Notes: a model not told the origin generated them from the sequence alone. A stretch of 64,000 nucleotides of DNA from JAPLDB01 sp038230515 (GCA_038230515.1 JBBRND010000021.1:24119-88118), one strand, 5' to 3'; numbered from the stretch's first letter, positions 14,797-24,146 are shown. A program made the numbers and translations.

Positions 14797-16284
14797 ATGA
14801 AAACTAAATATCTCGCCCTTTTTGCAATAATTGCTCTGAGTTCATTCAATTCAAATGCACAAACAGATGCTGATGCGTTGCGTTACTCTCAAACTTCCAT
14901 AACCGGAACTGCACGCTTCTCTTCGATGGCTGGTGCCTTCGGGGCTTTAGGAGGAGATTTTTCTTCCATCGCCATCAATCCTGCAGGACTTGGCGTTTAC
15001 AGAAAATCCGAGTTTACTTTTTCTTCTTCGTTGTATATGAATCAAACCACGACAGATTTTCTTGGAAAATCAGCAACAGAAGATCGTTTCAATTTTAATA
15101 TCCCGAATCTTGGTTTGGTATTTACTTATCGCACAGAAGCCGACAAAAAAGATAATCAGGGTTGGAAAAATGTAAACGTTGGAATTGGTATGACGCGCAT
15201 CAACAATTTTCAAACGCAATCTTTTTTTGAAGGACTCAACACAAAAAATTCCATGCTTGATCATTTTGTTGAAACAGCAAATAATAACGGTAGTCCGTTA
15301 ACATCAGATAACCTTGATCCGTTTTATGAAAAACTGGCTTTCGATGCAGGCATTATTTATCCGGATACTGACGGATCAAAATATATTTCCGATCTTGATC
15401 ATGCTACTACACGTTCGATTACACAACGTAGAAATAGCACCACACGTGGAGGAATAAGCGACTGGAATTTTTCTCTTGCCGGAAACTACAACAACATTGT
15501 ATATCTTGGAGGATCAATCGGCATTTCTTCTTTACGTTATCTTGAGGAATCAATTTACTCGGAAGAAGACAAAGACAATATTATTCCTGTATTGAATAAT
15601 TATTCATTGCAGCAGGATGTTACAACAAACGGAACAGGAATAAATTTGAAACTTGGTGTCATCGTTCGCCCTGCAAATTGGGTTCGGCTTGGTGTTGGAT
15701 TTAACAGCCCGACTCTTTATTCTATGAAAGATGAATACAAGAACATTATCAAATCAAACCTCGACAGCATTACAACCTCACCTGCCGAATCGCCTGACGG
15801 AACGTATGATTATACATACACCACTCCGCTAAAAGCAACTGGCAGCATTGCCTTCATCATTGGAAAAATGGGCTTGATAAGTGCCGATTACGAGTATGTT
15901 GATTATTCGGGTTCACGTTATGACGCTTCTGGTGGTGACTTTACAACGGTGAACGATGCAATAAGAACCAAATATGCTGCCTCTGGAAATTTGAGATTAG
16001 GTGGAGAGTATCGTTGGAATAATATCAGTTTCCGCGGTGGATACGGCTTGTATGGTTCTCCTTTCAGTTCAGGATCTAAAATCTCTGGTTCCGATTATTC
16101 CAAAACAAATTACACAGCAGGCATCGGCATCCGCGACAGTGATTATTTTATTGATCTTGGTTATGTATACTCTGAAAGCAACGAATATTATCAGCCATAT
16201 TCTATAAAAGATGTAGAAGTTGCCGGCTCTAAGAACAAAGTAGTGAATCACAATTTCGTGATCACCTTTGGTGTCAAGTTCTGA
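14797..16284 (+). CDS. OmpP1/FadL-family outer membrane protein
   Basis: 495 residues from ATG 14797, which starts the signal peptide MKTKYLALFAIIALSSFNSNAQ; an upstream in-frame ATG at 14767 would spoil the signal. The mature start DADALRYSQ ... GTARFSSMAGAFGALGGDFSSIAINPAGLGVY is the FadL/OmpP1 hatch motif (with NPAG). The rest alternates short strands and turns, as in a 14-stranded barrel, and ends NHNFVITFGVKF with the terminal Phe of outer membrane proteins. Database entries in this phylum often call such proteins hemin receptors without proof. Probable uptake channel for hydrophobic compounds. Confidence 0.87.
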   Translation: MKTKYLALFAIIALSSFNSNAQTDADALRYSQTSITGTARFSSMAGAFGALGGDFSSIAINPAGLGVYRKSEFTFSSSLYMNQTTTDFLGKSATEDRFNFNIPNLGLVFTYRTEADKKDNQGWKNVNVGIGMTRINNFQTQSFFEGLNTKNSMLDHFVETANNNGSPLTSDNLDPFYEKLAFDAGIIYPDTDGSKYISDLDHATTRSITQRRNSTTRGGISDWNFSLAGNYNNIVYLGGSIGISSLRYLEESIYSEEDKDNIIPVLNNYSLQQDVTTNGTGINLKLGVIVRPANWVRLGVGFNSPTLYSMKDEYKNIIKSNLDSITTSPAESPDGTYDYTYTTPLKATGSIAFIIGKMGLISADYEYVDYSGSRYDASGGDFTTVNDAIRTKYAASGNLRLGGEYRWNNISFRGGYGLYGSPFSSGSKISGSDYSKTNYTAGIGIRDSDYFIDLGYVYSESNEYYQPYSIKDVEVAGSKNKVVNHNFVITFGVKF

Positions 16285-16299
16285 AAAATTATTTCTCTT

Positions 16300-17775
16300 C
16301 TAATCTCTTAATTTCTCCAGCGCTGCCTGTGCTTTTTGGTCAATGCTGTTCTGGTAATCGTGGCTTCTCATGTTCAGGCATCGCTGATAAAAAATTTTCG
16401 CCTTTACAAAATCCTTTTCCTCCTCGTAGATCATACCGAGCATAAGTGCGGAGTTGGCAGCGTAGTAATAATGAGATGACTCCCCGTTGCGAAGCGTAGC
16501 ATTGTAATTCAAAATTGCTTTCTCGATCTCTTTCGTTTTGTGAAATAATCTTCCGTAACGATATGTAAATTCCAACTGATCTCTGTAATCAAGACTAGAA
16601 GGTGAAGAAATTTTTCTCAGTTCTTTAAACGACTCGTTGTAATAACCCCCGTCAAAGAGCAAGCGGGCACGAAGCAAAACCGGCTGAGGCACTTCATGAC
16701 TCTCGGCTTCTTTCAGTGCTTCTTTATCATCATCCACGAGCGTAATTCCTCGATGCAGACACTCCTGCATATACTCGTTGTATTTTTTTCTATCGTTGTT
16801 CAACAACGCAATCCATGCTAGTTTCTGGTAAGCCGATTTCACATAATTCAATCCCCTGAAATTTTTTACATAGAATTCAAAATCCTCTTTCGCACCAAGA
16901 TCAAGCTTACGCAAGCGGAGTTGCGCTTTTTTATAATGAAGAAAATAGAAAGGAAAAGTTCCTACATCGTCAAACGTATTTATCATCGCCAGCGCATCTT
17001 CATTCTTCCCCGACTTGTACGTAAGGTTCATATAGCAATACATCATCAGCGGATTATGTGCGGCATGATTTTTCACAGAGTCCGCCAGCAATGAAGTAAT
17101 TGAATCGTTCGTGGTAATTGAAGAATAAATCTGCGTGAGGTAAAAAAGAACTTCCTCTTTATACTCTGCATAACTTCCGCTTTCTGTTTCACTCAGCATC
17201 CTGAAAAGTTCGTTGCTCCCTTCCGGAATGGTTCCATCCATGCCTGCAATCCCGACAAGCCACCGGTACTGTTGTGGAATAGCACCAACCATTGCATGTA
17301 ACAGCCCCAAGGTTTTTTTATTGAGTGAAAAAGATGGATAGAGAATAAAATTCTGCTCAGCAAATTTGAATGCCTTATGTATGTCGAGCGCAGCTGAAAA
17401 ATCTTCGCTGAATTTCGCCTTTATCATAGCAGTTTGTATAAGCATGTCTGCCTTTGCAAATAAAAAGAATGGGGAACTTTCAGTCTCACGATCAAGCATA
17501 CGCATCCTCCTTTCAGTATTCAGGCGCAACGTATCAGCATATTTTTTTTCTTCCGTGATAAATGCTTTGATGAAATCAAAATAGTTTAGGTAAAGAAGTG
17601 TGAGCGAATTTTCTGGATGCTCCTTGGCTTCTTTCGAAAGTAACCCCTGAGCATCATTCAGTTGTAGTTGCAGAATATTTTTGAACGCAAGTCGCAAATT
17701 GGACGAATACTCAAAGGTTGCTTTGCATTGAAATGCGGCAACTACAAAAACAAAAATCCACAACCCTTTTTTCAT
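16300..17775 (-). CDS. Secreted TPR-repeat protein
   Basis: 491 residues with a signal peptide (MKKGLWIFVFVVAAFQCKATF). The chain is almost all helical with TPR-like pairs, clearest near the end: ALMLGMIYEEEKDFVKAKIFYQRCLNMR. An early part, KNILQLQLNDAQGLLSKEAKEHPENSLTLLYLNYFDFI, recurs as a short motif in other periplasmic TPR proteins of Bacteroidota. Specific role unknown; TPR proteins usually scaffold complexes. It converges with the OmpP1-like gene (15 bases apart) and lies beyond the terminator of the zinc-ribbon gene. Confidence 0.75.
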   Translation of the reverse strand: MKKGLWIFVFVVAAFQCKATFEYSSNLRLAFKNILQLQLNDAQGLLSKEAKEHPENSLTLLYLNYFDFIKAFITEEKKYADTLRLNTERRMRMLDRETESSPFFLFAKADMLIQTAMIKAKFSEDFSAALDIHKAFKFAEQNFILYPSFSLNKKTLGLLHAMVGAIPQQYRWLVGIAGMDGTIPEGSNELFRMLSETESGSYAEYKEEVLFYLTQIYSSITTNDSITSLLADSVKNHAAHNPLMMYCYMNLTYKSGKNEDALAMINTFDDVGTFPFYFLHYKKAQLRLRKLDLGAKEDFEFYVKNFRGLNYVKSAYQKLAWIALLNNDRKKYNEYMQECLHRGITLVDDDKEALKEAESHEVPQPVLLRARLLFDGGYYNESFKELRKISSPSSLDYRDQLEFTYRYGRLFHKTKEIEKAILNYNATLRNGESSHYYYAANSALMLGMIYEEEKDFVKAKIFYQRCLNMRSHDYQNSIDQKAQAALEKLRD

Positions 17776-17837
17776 CCGAGCGAAACTACAGATAAATTAA
17801 ACGAAAAAACTCAACAGCTATTTTTCAATTCTCTCTC

Positions 17838-17880
17838 AAATGAAAAGCCCTGTAGTGATAAACTACAGGGCTTTTCATTT
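17838..17880 (-). terminator. Strong hairpin terminator
   Basis: A perfect 19-bp inverted repeat (17838-17856 and 17862-17880) with a 5-base loop; the core is AAAAGCCCTGTAGT and its complement. It starts 11 bases beyond the stop of the zinc-ribbon gene. The stem ends in A/T on both sides, so it can work on either strand; here both neighbouring genes are on the minus strand. Confidence 0.85.
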
Positions 17881-17891
17881 TTATTCGTTGA

Positions 17892-18980
17892 TTACGCAGT
17901 TACGGCATTCTCTTCTTCAATGCTCGAGTCAACAAGTATTCGTCCGCAATGCTCGCACACAATTACTTTTTTGTGCTGGCGTATTTCAAGCTGGCGCTGA
18001 GGAGGAATTTTATTAAAACAACCGCCACAGGCATCACGCTGCACTGCCACTACTGCCAGTCCGTTACGTGCACTTCCACGCACACGCTGGTAAGCAGCTA
18101 ACAAACGTTCATCAGCAATCGTGCGTGCCTTTTGGGAGATTTTCTCAAGATGCGTTTCTTCTTTTTCTGTTTCAGCAATAATGCTGTCAAGTTCTGCTTG
18201 CTTTGTCTTCAATACTTTTTTCTTGTCTTCAAGAGCCTCTTGCGCAGATTCTAAAAGTGCTTCTTTGGTTTTTATTTCAGTAGTAAATTCCTTGATGCGC
18301 TTTTCTGACAATAGAATTTCGAGATTCTGAAATTCTATTTCTTTCGTTAGCGATTCGAACTCGCGGTTGTTCTTTACCTTGTTCTGCTGTGTCTCGTATT
18401 TCTTGATCTGATCTTTGGAGTCTTTAATCGCCAATTTTTTCTTAGTGATCATTTCCTGCAGTTCAGCAATCTCAGAATTGATGTGAGTGAGGCGGGTTTC
18501 AAGCCCAGCCACCTCATCTTCAAGATCGGTAACTTCCATTGGAAGCTCACCACGTACAGTGCGAATCTTGTCAATGTTCGAATCAATTTGCTGAAGCACA
18601 TAAAGTGCTTTCAGTTTTTCTTCCACCGAAAATTCGGTATGATCAAGCGCCATGATATCAGCAAGTTTTTTTTCAAGCTGGCTAATGTCAACGATCTTTT
18701 CAATTTTGCGCGGAACTTCTTTTTCTGATTTGGGCCGGATTTTGGCTTTACCGAGTTTGCTTAACGACACTTTTGATGAGGTATTTTTAACGGGTTTGGA
18801 TTCTTTTTTAGCGGACTTAGCAACGGCTTTCTTCTTCGAAACCGGTTTCGATTTTTTGGAAGCAGGCTTGACAACTTTTTTCACAGCCGGTTTGGCTTTG
18901 GTTGCAGGCTTTGCTTTCTTCGGTTTGGGTGCCGACTTCTTCGCAGGTTTGGTTGCTTTTGATGGTTTCTTTTTTGCCAT
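17892..18980 (-). CDS. C4 zinc-ribbon coiled-coil protein with histone-H1-like N-tail
   Basis: 362 residues. Residues 1-90 are almost only Lys, Ala, Pro, Ser and Val (for example KKSAPKPKKAKPATKAKPA), like an H1-type tail. Residues about 95-290 form a long helical coiled coil, and the end is a C4 zinc ribbon: two Cys in CGGCF and two in CEHCGR. The core is the conserved bacterial zinc-ribbon family found next to nif3; its function is not established, with nucleic-acid binding proposed. The basic tail is an addition that would bind DNA or RNA without specificity (inference). It lies 5 bases after nif3. Confidence 0.85.
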   Translation of the reverse strand: MAKKKPSKATKPAKKSAPKPKKAKPATKAKPAVKKVVKPASKKSKPVSKKKAVAKSAKKESKPVKNTSSKVSLSKLGKAKIRPKSEKEVPRKIEKIVDISQLEKKLADIMALDHTEFSVEEKLKALYVLQQIDSNIDKIRTVRGELPMEVTDLEDEVAGLETRLTHINSEIAELQEMITKKKLAIKDSKDQIKKYETQQNKVKNNREFESLTKEIEFQNLEILLSEKRIKEFTTEIKTKEALLESAQEALEDKKKVLKTKQAELDSIIAETEKEETHLEKISQKARTIADERLLAAYQRVRGSARNGLAVVAVQRDACGGCFNKIPPQRQLEIRQHKKVIVCEHCGRILVDSSIEEENAVTA

Positions 18981-18985
18981 GCTGA

Positions 18986-20083
18986 TCAGTAATAATGCAC
19001 CGGATTTGTTACCAATTCTGTCAAACGGATCGCAAATGTAGAAAAATTTCTCACAAGTAATTCTTTTAATAATTCCCCTGTAAATTGTTCGCTTTCATAA
19101 TGCCCGATGTCAGCAATAACTATTCTGTCATCTGCATCAAAAAACTGGTGATACTTATAATCAGCAGTCACAAAAAAGTCTGCACCTGCATGCATTGCAT
19201 CATTCAAAAGAAAGCTTCCGGCACCGCCACACACTCCAACGCGTTTTACTTTTTTCCGCAAAAGCTTTGTATGGCGAATAACTCCTGTTTTCATTGTTAA
19301 TTTCAGCAATTGAAGAAAATCTTTTTCGTCCATTTCTTTTTCCAACTCACCAATCATTCCTGAACCTATTTCCTGATGATAATTTTCAAGCACATAAATA
19401 TCGTACGCCACTTCTTCATAAGGATGTGATTTAATCAGCGCTGAAATTATCTTAGCTTCAAGATGAGAGGAAAATATACTTTCAATCTTGATCTCCGGCT
19501 CATGATGCTGCTTTCTTTTCTCCCCCACAAATGCATTTGTGTTTTCGCCTCCGCGAAAAGTTCCTGTCCCTTCTATATTGAAACTGCACTCATCATAATT
19601 TCCGATGTGTCCGCAGCCTGCATCAAATAATGCTTGCCTTATTTTTTCTGCATGATCTTTCGGAACAAACGTCACTAGCTTCTTCAGTAGATTTTTTTTC
19701 GGGGAAAGGATTTTAGTATTCTTCAATCCAAGTTTATCACAGATCTTTTTATTCACTCCTGTATGAACGTTATCTAGATTGGTATGAATGGCGTAGATGG
19801 CAATGTTATTCTGAATTGCTTTTATTACTGTACGCTCTACATAATTTTTTCCGTTCAGTTTTTTTATTCCTGAAAAGACAATGGGATGATGAGAAACTAC
19901 CAGATTACATTTTTGCCTGATTGCTTCTTCAATAACATCTTCAACGCAATCCAGAGAAATCAAAATCCCTTTTACTTCATCGGCATCATTCCCTACAATC
20001 AATCCCGCATTGTCATAACTTTCCTGCAACGATGGCGGAGCAATGGTTTCGAGGTAAAAGGTAACTTCTTTTATAGTTATCAT
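18986..20083 (-). CDS. Nif3-like dinuclear metal-centre protein
   Basis: 365 residues, the long Nif3/YqfO form. Metal ligands are visible in VVSHHPIVFSGIKKLNG, IYAIHTNLDNVHTGVN and, near the end, IADIGHYESEQF. The middle (about 130-240) is the PII-like insertion domain typical of the long form, with SHPYEEVAYDIY. These proteins form hexameric rings; proposed activities include GTP cyclohydrolase-like or hydrolase roles, but none is settled. It forms a two-gene unit with the zinc-ribbon gene. Confidence 0.92.
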   Translation of the reverse strand: MITIKEVTFYLETIAPPSLQESYDNAGLIVGNDADEVKGILISLDCVEDVIEEAIRQKCNLVVSHHPIVFSGIKKLNGKNYVERTVIKAIQNNIAIYAIHTNLDNVHTGVNKKICDKLGLKNTKILSPKKNLLKKLVTFVPKDHAEKIRQALFDAGCGHIGNYDECSFNIEGTGTFRGGENTNAFVGEKRKQHHEPEIKIESIFSSHLEAKIISALIKSHPYEEVAYDIYVLENYHQEIGSGMIGELEKEMDEKDFLQLLKLTMKTGVIRHTKLLRKKVKRVGVCGGAGSFLLNDAMHAGADFFVTADYKYHQFFDADDRIVIADIGHYESEQFTGELLKELLVRNFSTFAIRLTELVTNPVHYY

Positions 20084-20100
20084 ACTTTAAATTTTCGCTT

Positions 20101-20108
20101 CAAAGATA
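20101..20108 (-). promoter_or_regulatory. Possible -7 element for nif3
   Basis: On the minus strand this reads TATCTTTG, a match to TAnnTTTG, 17 bases before the nif3 start. No TTTG box sits at the expected -33 distance, so confidence is low. Confidence 0.35.
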
Positions 20109-20182
20109 ACAAGCAAAATGAGTTTAGTTTTTCATTCTACGTTCTCAATTCTATATTCTGCATTCTTTTGTACTTTGCCGCA

Positions 20183-21277
20183 ATGCAGTTTCTGAAATTT
20201 TTGCTCATTCCTTTCTCCTGGCTTTACGGACTTATCATTTCCTTGCGCAATTTTTGTTACGATAAAAAAATATTTGGTAGTAAATCTTTTCCTCTTTCTG
20301 TAATCAATGTCGGCAACCTTACAATGGGCGGTACAGGCAAGACACCGCACATTGAATACCTCGTTCGTTTACTGAAAGAAAAATTCAGGGTGGCAACCTT
20401 AAGCCGTGGTTACGGAAGAAAAACACAAGGTTACATGCTCGTCTCAAATCCTTCAAACACATCAATGGTGGGAGATGAGCCAATGCAGTACCATACAAAA
20501 TTTCTTGACATCACTGTTTCAGTTGGTGAAGATCGCGTGGCTGCGATTGAAAATCTTTTAAAACTCGAACACAAGCCCGAAGTAATTTTGATGGATGATG
20601 CATATCAGCATCGGGCAGTTAAGCCGGGATTAAATATTCTTCTCATCGAATATGATTCTGTGTTTAAACGAAATTATCTTTTGCCTTCCGGTACTTTGCG
20701 TGAATGGAAAAAAGGAATGAAACGTGCTGACATAATCATCATCAGTAAATGTCCTGAAATATTAGTTCCGATTGAACGCAAACGCATTGCTGAACATTTT
20801 GAACTGCTGCCTGAACAAAAATTATTTTTCAGCTTTTTTAAATATGGTGACATCGTTCGGCTCAACAATAATAAACAAGGAACCATGTTGATGGGCACAA
20901 ATTATTATTTCGAAAAACGATTTACCATACTTCTTGTTACCGGCATTGCAAATCCTTCTGGCATTGCAGACTACCTGAAGAGAAAGACAGACAAACTTGA
21001 GACCATCTTTTTCAAAGATCATCATGAGTTTACGGCAAACGACCTGCGCACCATCACTGAAACTTTTAATAACATTGCAAACTCAAATAAAATTATTGTC
21101 ACTACGGAGAAGGATGCCATGCGCCTACGCAATCCGGAACTTGAAGAAATTACGCGCACACTTCCCATCTTTTATCTTCCAGTACAAGTGTTCTTTCATC
21201 ACAACGACAAAGAAGAATTTGATACCATCGTATTGAATTATGCAAGACAAAATAAAACAAACCGCTTCGTACATTAA
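20183..21277 (+). CDS. lpxK: Tetraacyldisaccharide 4'-kinase
   Basis: 364 residues from ATG 20183, chosen because MQFLKFLLIPFSWLYGLIIS is the usual membrane-associated LpxK start; the frame is open much further upstream but that overlaps nif3. The P-loop is GNLTMGGTGKTPH, followed by SRGYGRKTQGY and VILMDDAYQHRAVKPGLNIL (DDxxQHR motif). It phosphorylates the lipid A disaccharide precursor at the 4' position on the inner membrane, so this organism makes lipid A. The last 38 bases overlap punA. Confidence 0.95.
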   Translation: MQFLKFLLIPFSWLYGLIISLRNFCYDKKIFGSKSFPLSVINVGNLTMGGTGKTPHIEYLVRLLKEKFRVATLSRGYGRKTQGYMLVSNPSNTSMVGDEPMQYHTKFLDITVSVGEDRVAAIENLLKLEHKPEVILMDDAYQHRAVKPGLNILLIEYDSVFKRNYLLPSGTLREWKKGMKRADIIIISKCPEILVPIERKRIAEHFELLPEQKLFFSFFKYGDIVRLNNNKQGTMLMGTNYYFEKRFTILLVTGIANPSGIADYLKRKTDKLETIFFKDHHEFTANDLRTITETFNNIANSNKIIVTTEKDAMRLRNPELEEITRTLPIFYLPVQVFFHHNDKEEFDTIVLNYARQNKTNRFVH

Positions 21278-22052
21278 GGAGAAAACAGATTTCGCTCCCG
21301 AGTTTGGCATCGTGCTTGGCTCGGGATTAGGCGGACTGGTGAATGAAATAGAAATTCTTCATGCGCTTGAATATTCTTCGATTCCGAATTTTCCTGTGAG
21401 CACGGTGAAAGGACACGGAGGAAAACTGATTCTCGGAAATCTCGGAGGAAAAAAAGTAATTGCACTCCAGGGACGTTTTCATTATTACGAAGGATACACG
21501 ATGCAGGAAGTTACGTTTCCGATTCGTGTTTTTAAGGAATTGGGAATTGCGCGGCTCATTCTTTCCAATGCAGCAGGAGGAATGAATCCGAAATTTCAGG
21601 TGGGAGATATTGTGTTCATTAACGATCATATCAACCTGATGCCTTCGAATCCTTTGATTGGAAAAAACAACGATGAGTTGGGGCCACGTTTTCCTGATAT
21701 GAGTGAGCCATACGATCCGCAGATGATTGCAGTTGCAAAACAATTGGCAGAGAAACACAACTTCCGTTCTCATGTTGGTGTGTATGCTGCTGTTTCAGGT
21801 CCGTGTTTTGAAACACCCGCTGAATACCGCTACATACGCACCATTGGTGCCGATCTTGTAGGGATGAGCACTGTGCCCGAAGTGATTGTTGCAAGGCACG
21901 GAGGCACGCCTTGTTTTGCTGTAAGCATCGTAACTGATCTCGGTGGCTTTGAAACGGCACAAAAAGTTTCTCATGAAGAAGTGCTTGAAGTGGCAACAGC
22001 AGCAGAAAAAAAACTGACGACAATTATTAAGGAGATGCTTGCGCAATTGTAA
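21240..22052 (+). CDS. punA: Purine-nucleoside phosphorylase (trimeric type)
   Basis: 270 residues. Key stretches of the trimeric PNP family: FGIVLGSGLGGL (phosphate site), GRFHYYEGYTMQEVTFPIRV, SNAAGGMNPKF, VAAVSGPCFETPAEYRYIRT-type segment and DLVGMSTVPEVIVARH. It cleaves inosine and guanosine with phosphate to release the base in purine salvage. The start codon lies inside the end of lpxK in another frame (38-base overlap), pointing to translational coupling. Confidence 0.95.
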   Translation: MQDKIKQTASYIKEKTDFAPEFGIVLGSGLGGLVNEIEILHALEYSSIPNFPVSTVKGHGGKLILGNLGGKKVIALQGRFHYYEGYTMQEVTFPIRVFKELGIARLILSNAAGGMNPKFQVGDIVFINDHINLMPSNPLIGKNNDELGPRFPDMSEPYDPQMIAVAKQLAEKHNFRSHVGVYAAVSGPCFETPAEYRYIRTIGADLVGMSTVPEVIVARHGGTPCFAVSIVTDLGGFETAQKVSHEEVLEVATAAEKKLTTIIKEMLAQL

Positions 22053-22084
22053 AAACAACTTTCTGCTTATTGAAACAATTCCTG

Positions 22085-22112
22085 TTTGACTTTATTTCAA
22101 TTTTTAACTTTG
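22085..22112 (+). promoter_or_regulatory. Promoter for the HEPN-MNT unit
   Basis: TTTG (22085-22088), 16 bases, then TAACTTTG (22105-22112). The boxes fit the phylum consensus, with spacing slightly short. The -7 box lies only 6 bases before the ATG at 22119, so the transcript would have almost no leader; alternatively the start is downstream. Confidence 0.4.
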
Positions 22113-22118
22113 CCCTAA

Positions 22119-22517
22119 ATGGATAAAGAAGAACTCATCAATCATTGGTTAGAATCTTCGAAAAAGGATTGGACGGTTGCAAGTCAGTTAGTCAAATCCA
22201 AACATTATTTGTATGCGCTTTTCTTTGCTCATTTGGTTTTGGAAAAATTGTGTAAAGCGCATTGGGTGAAGGATAACAAAGGAAACTATCCTCCTAAAAT
22301 TCACAACCTCAACAAACTTATTTCCGAAACAAACCTGAAACTTTCAGAAGAAGAACTTATCTTTATGGCGGATTTCAATAAATTTCAGATAGAAGGTCGC
22401 TATCCCGATTATGTAAGCAAGGTAAATCGCAATGTCAATAGTAAGATTACAGATAGTTATTTAAAGCAATGCAATCAGCTAAGAAAAAAATTAACCGCTC
22501 TTCTGCTATTAAAGTAG
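22119..22517 (+). CDS. HEPN-domain protein (partner of nucleotidyltransferase)
   Basis: 132 residues, all helical. DWTVASQLVKSKHYLYALFFAHLVLEKLCKA is the first HEPN helix pair and PPKIHNLNKLI the second region with its conserved His. The RX4-6H motif of RNase-active HEPN toxins is not visible. The following gene, a minimal nucleotidyltransferase, overlaps it by 49 bases, the standard HEPN-MNT arrangement, many of which act as toxin-antitoxin or defence pairs. Without the RNase motif, toxicity here is uncertain. Confidence 0.82.
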   Translation: MDKEELINHWLESSKKDWTVASQLVKSKHYLYALFFAHLVLEKLCKAHWVKDNKGNYPPKIHNLNKLISETNLKLSEEELIFMADFNKFQIEGRYPDYVSKVNRNVNSKITDSYLKQCNQLRKKLTALLLLK

Positions 22518-22804
22518 CAAAAGAATATTTGCGCCTTTGTAAGGAGATTAACGTGCAAATTAAAAAAGCAATTCTTTTTGGTTCAGCAACAAACGGTACG
22601 GCAAATCAATATTCCGACATTGACTTGTTATTGGTGAGCGATCAGTTCGGGTCAAATGCTTTTGATAACTGGAAACTTCTTGCTCCGGTTACTGCGAAAC
22701 TTTTTTCTGTTGAGCCGCATCCCTATCCCCTCAAGAATTATTTAAAGGGCGATCCTTTTCTCAACGAAATAATAAAATCGGGAATTGAAATTCAGCCATC
22801 CTGA
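22469..22804 (+). CDS. Minimal nucleotidyltransferase (MNT) of HEPN-MNT pair
   Basis: 111 residues. The Pol-beta nucleotidyltransferase signature is FGSATNGTANQYSDIDLLLV: GS followed by the DxD metal ligands. In characterised pairs MNT adds AMP to the HEPN protein and silences it. It overlaps the HEPN gene by 49 bases at its start and the methyltransferase frame by 20 bases at its end, making a tight three-gene chain. Confidence 0.85.
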   Translation: MQSAKKKINRSSAIKVAKEYLRLCKEINVQIKKAILFGSATNGTANQYSDIDLLLVSDQFGSNAFDNWKLLAPVTAKLFSVEPHPYPLKNYLKGDPFLNEIIKSGIEIQPS

Positions 22805-24146
22805 TTTTCCAGAATCCTTTATCTCAAGAATTCAATCGCAACTCGGCAGCGGGAGTGAGTTGTTTTTTGAATCGCTTCAAAATGAATCTCCGGTTTCCGT
22901 TCGTATCAATCCTGAAAAGAAAATTACGTTAGGAGATTCAATTATTCCCTGGTGCTCAACGGGATTTTATCTCGACAAGCGGCCTTCATTCACGCTGGAT
23001 CCTTTGTTTCATGCCGGATGTTATTATGTGCAGGAGGCAAGTTCGATGTTTCTGGAACAAGTGTTTCTTCAACTTGGATTATCAGAAAAAAAACTGTTGA
23101 TACTTGATGCATGTGCTGCTCCGGCCGGGAAGTCAACACACGTTGCTTCTTTGATGAGTGAAGAAAGTTTGCTCGTATCGAATGAAGTAATTGCATCGCG
23201 CATTCCGGTGCTGAAAGAAAACATTATCAAGTGGGGGAATGCAAATGTGCTTATTACAAATAACGATCCTTCTGCTTTTTCGTCTCTTGAAAATTTGTTT
23301 GATGTTATTCTTGTAGATGCGCCATGCAGCGGTGAGGGGCTTTTCAGAAAAGATAAAAATGCGGTAGAAGAATGGAGCGATTCAAATTGCGAATTGTGTT
23401 CATTGCGTCAGCAACGGATTCTCACTTCTCTTCTTCCGGCACTAAAACAAGGAGGGTATTTAATTTATTGTACCTGCACTTACAATCCGAAAGAGAACGA
23501 GGAGAATATAAAATGGATGACGGAGAATTTTGAAATAGAATGTGTGGAATTATCATTGAAAGATGAGTGGGGAATAAAAACTGTGAGAGAAGATAAAGCA
23601 CTTGGTTATTCTTTTCTGTCTCACCAAGCAAAGGGAGAAGGGTTTTTTATTTCGGTGCTACAGAAAAAGCAGGGTGATGATTCTTTCCAGAAAATGAAAT
23701 CAAAGACAACTCACTTTTCTCAATTAAATAAAAAGTTTGAGCAGTTGAATTCATGGATCGGAAACAATACAAGTTACTCGCTGGTTCATAAAAATGAAAT
23801 TATTGTTGCGTTGCATAAAGAATGGATTGACACTATTAAATTTTTAGGATTGCACCTTCATCTCATTCATTCCGGAACGTGCATTGCAGAGATGAAGAGA
23901 GATAAAGCAATTCCTTCTCACGAGTTTGCGATGTCCACTCTTCTCAACAAAAATTGTTTTCCGCAGCATGAGCTTGATCATGAACATGCGTTGAAGTATT
24001 TGCGCAAGGAAGATTTTAAGATTGATCTTCCGGAGAAAGGTTTTGTGTTGATTACGCATCAGCAACATCCGCTCGGATGGATAAATCATCTCGGCAATCG
24101 TTTCAATAATTATTATCCTTCTAGTTGGAAGATACGGATGAAATAA
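22785..24146 (+). CDS. rRNA (cytosine-C5) methyltransferase, NOL1/NOP2/Sun (RsmF-like)
   Basis: 453 residues from a TTG at 22785, the only reasonable start because the conserved N-terminal part (ESPVSVRINPEKK) comes soon after. AdoMet site: LILDACAAPAGKSTHVASLM. Motif IV is DAPCSGEGLF and motif VI YCTCTYNPKENEEN, giving the two catalytic Cys of RNA m5C enzymes. The C-terminal domain ends LGWINHLGNRFNNYYPSSWKIRMK, as in RsmF/YebU. Target is probably a 16S rRNA cytosine; the exact site is inference. The start lies inside the MNT gene. Confidence 0.9.
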   Translation: MKFSHPDFPESFISRIQSQLGSGSELFFESLQNESPVSVRINPEKKITLGDSIIPWCSTGFYLDKRPSFTLDPLFHAGCYYVQEASSMFLEQVFLQLGLSEKKLLILDACAAPAGKSTHVASLMSEESLLVSNEVIASRIPVLKENIIKWGNANVLITNNDPSAFSSLENLFDVILVDAPCSGEGLFRKDKNAVEEWSDSNCELCSLRQQRILTSLLPALKQGGYLIYCTCTYNPKENEENIKWMTENFEIECVELSLKDEWGIKTVREDKALGYSFLSHQAKGEGFFISVLQKKQGDDSFQKMKSKTTHFSQLNKKFEQLNSWIGNNTSYSLVHKNEIIVALHKEWIDTIKFLGLHLHLIHSGTCIAEMKRDKAIPSHEFAMSTLLNKNCFPQHELDHEHALKYLRKEDFKIDLPEKGFVLITHQQHPLGWINHLGNRFNNYYPSSWKIRMK

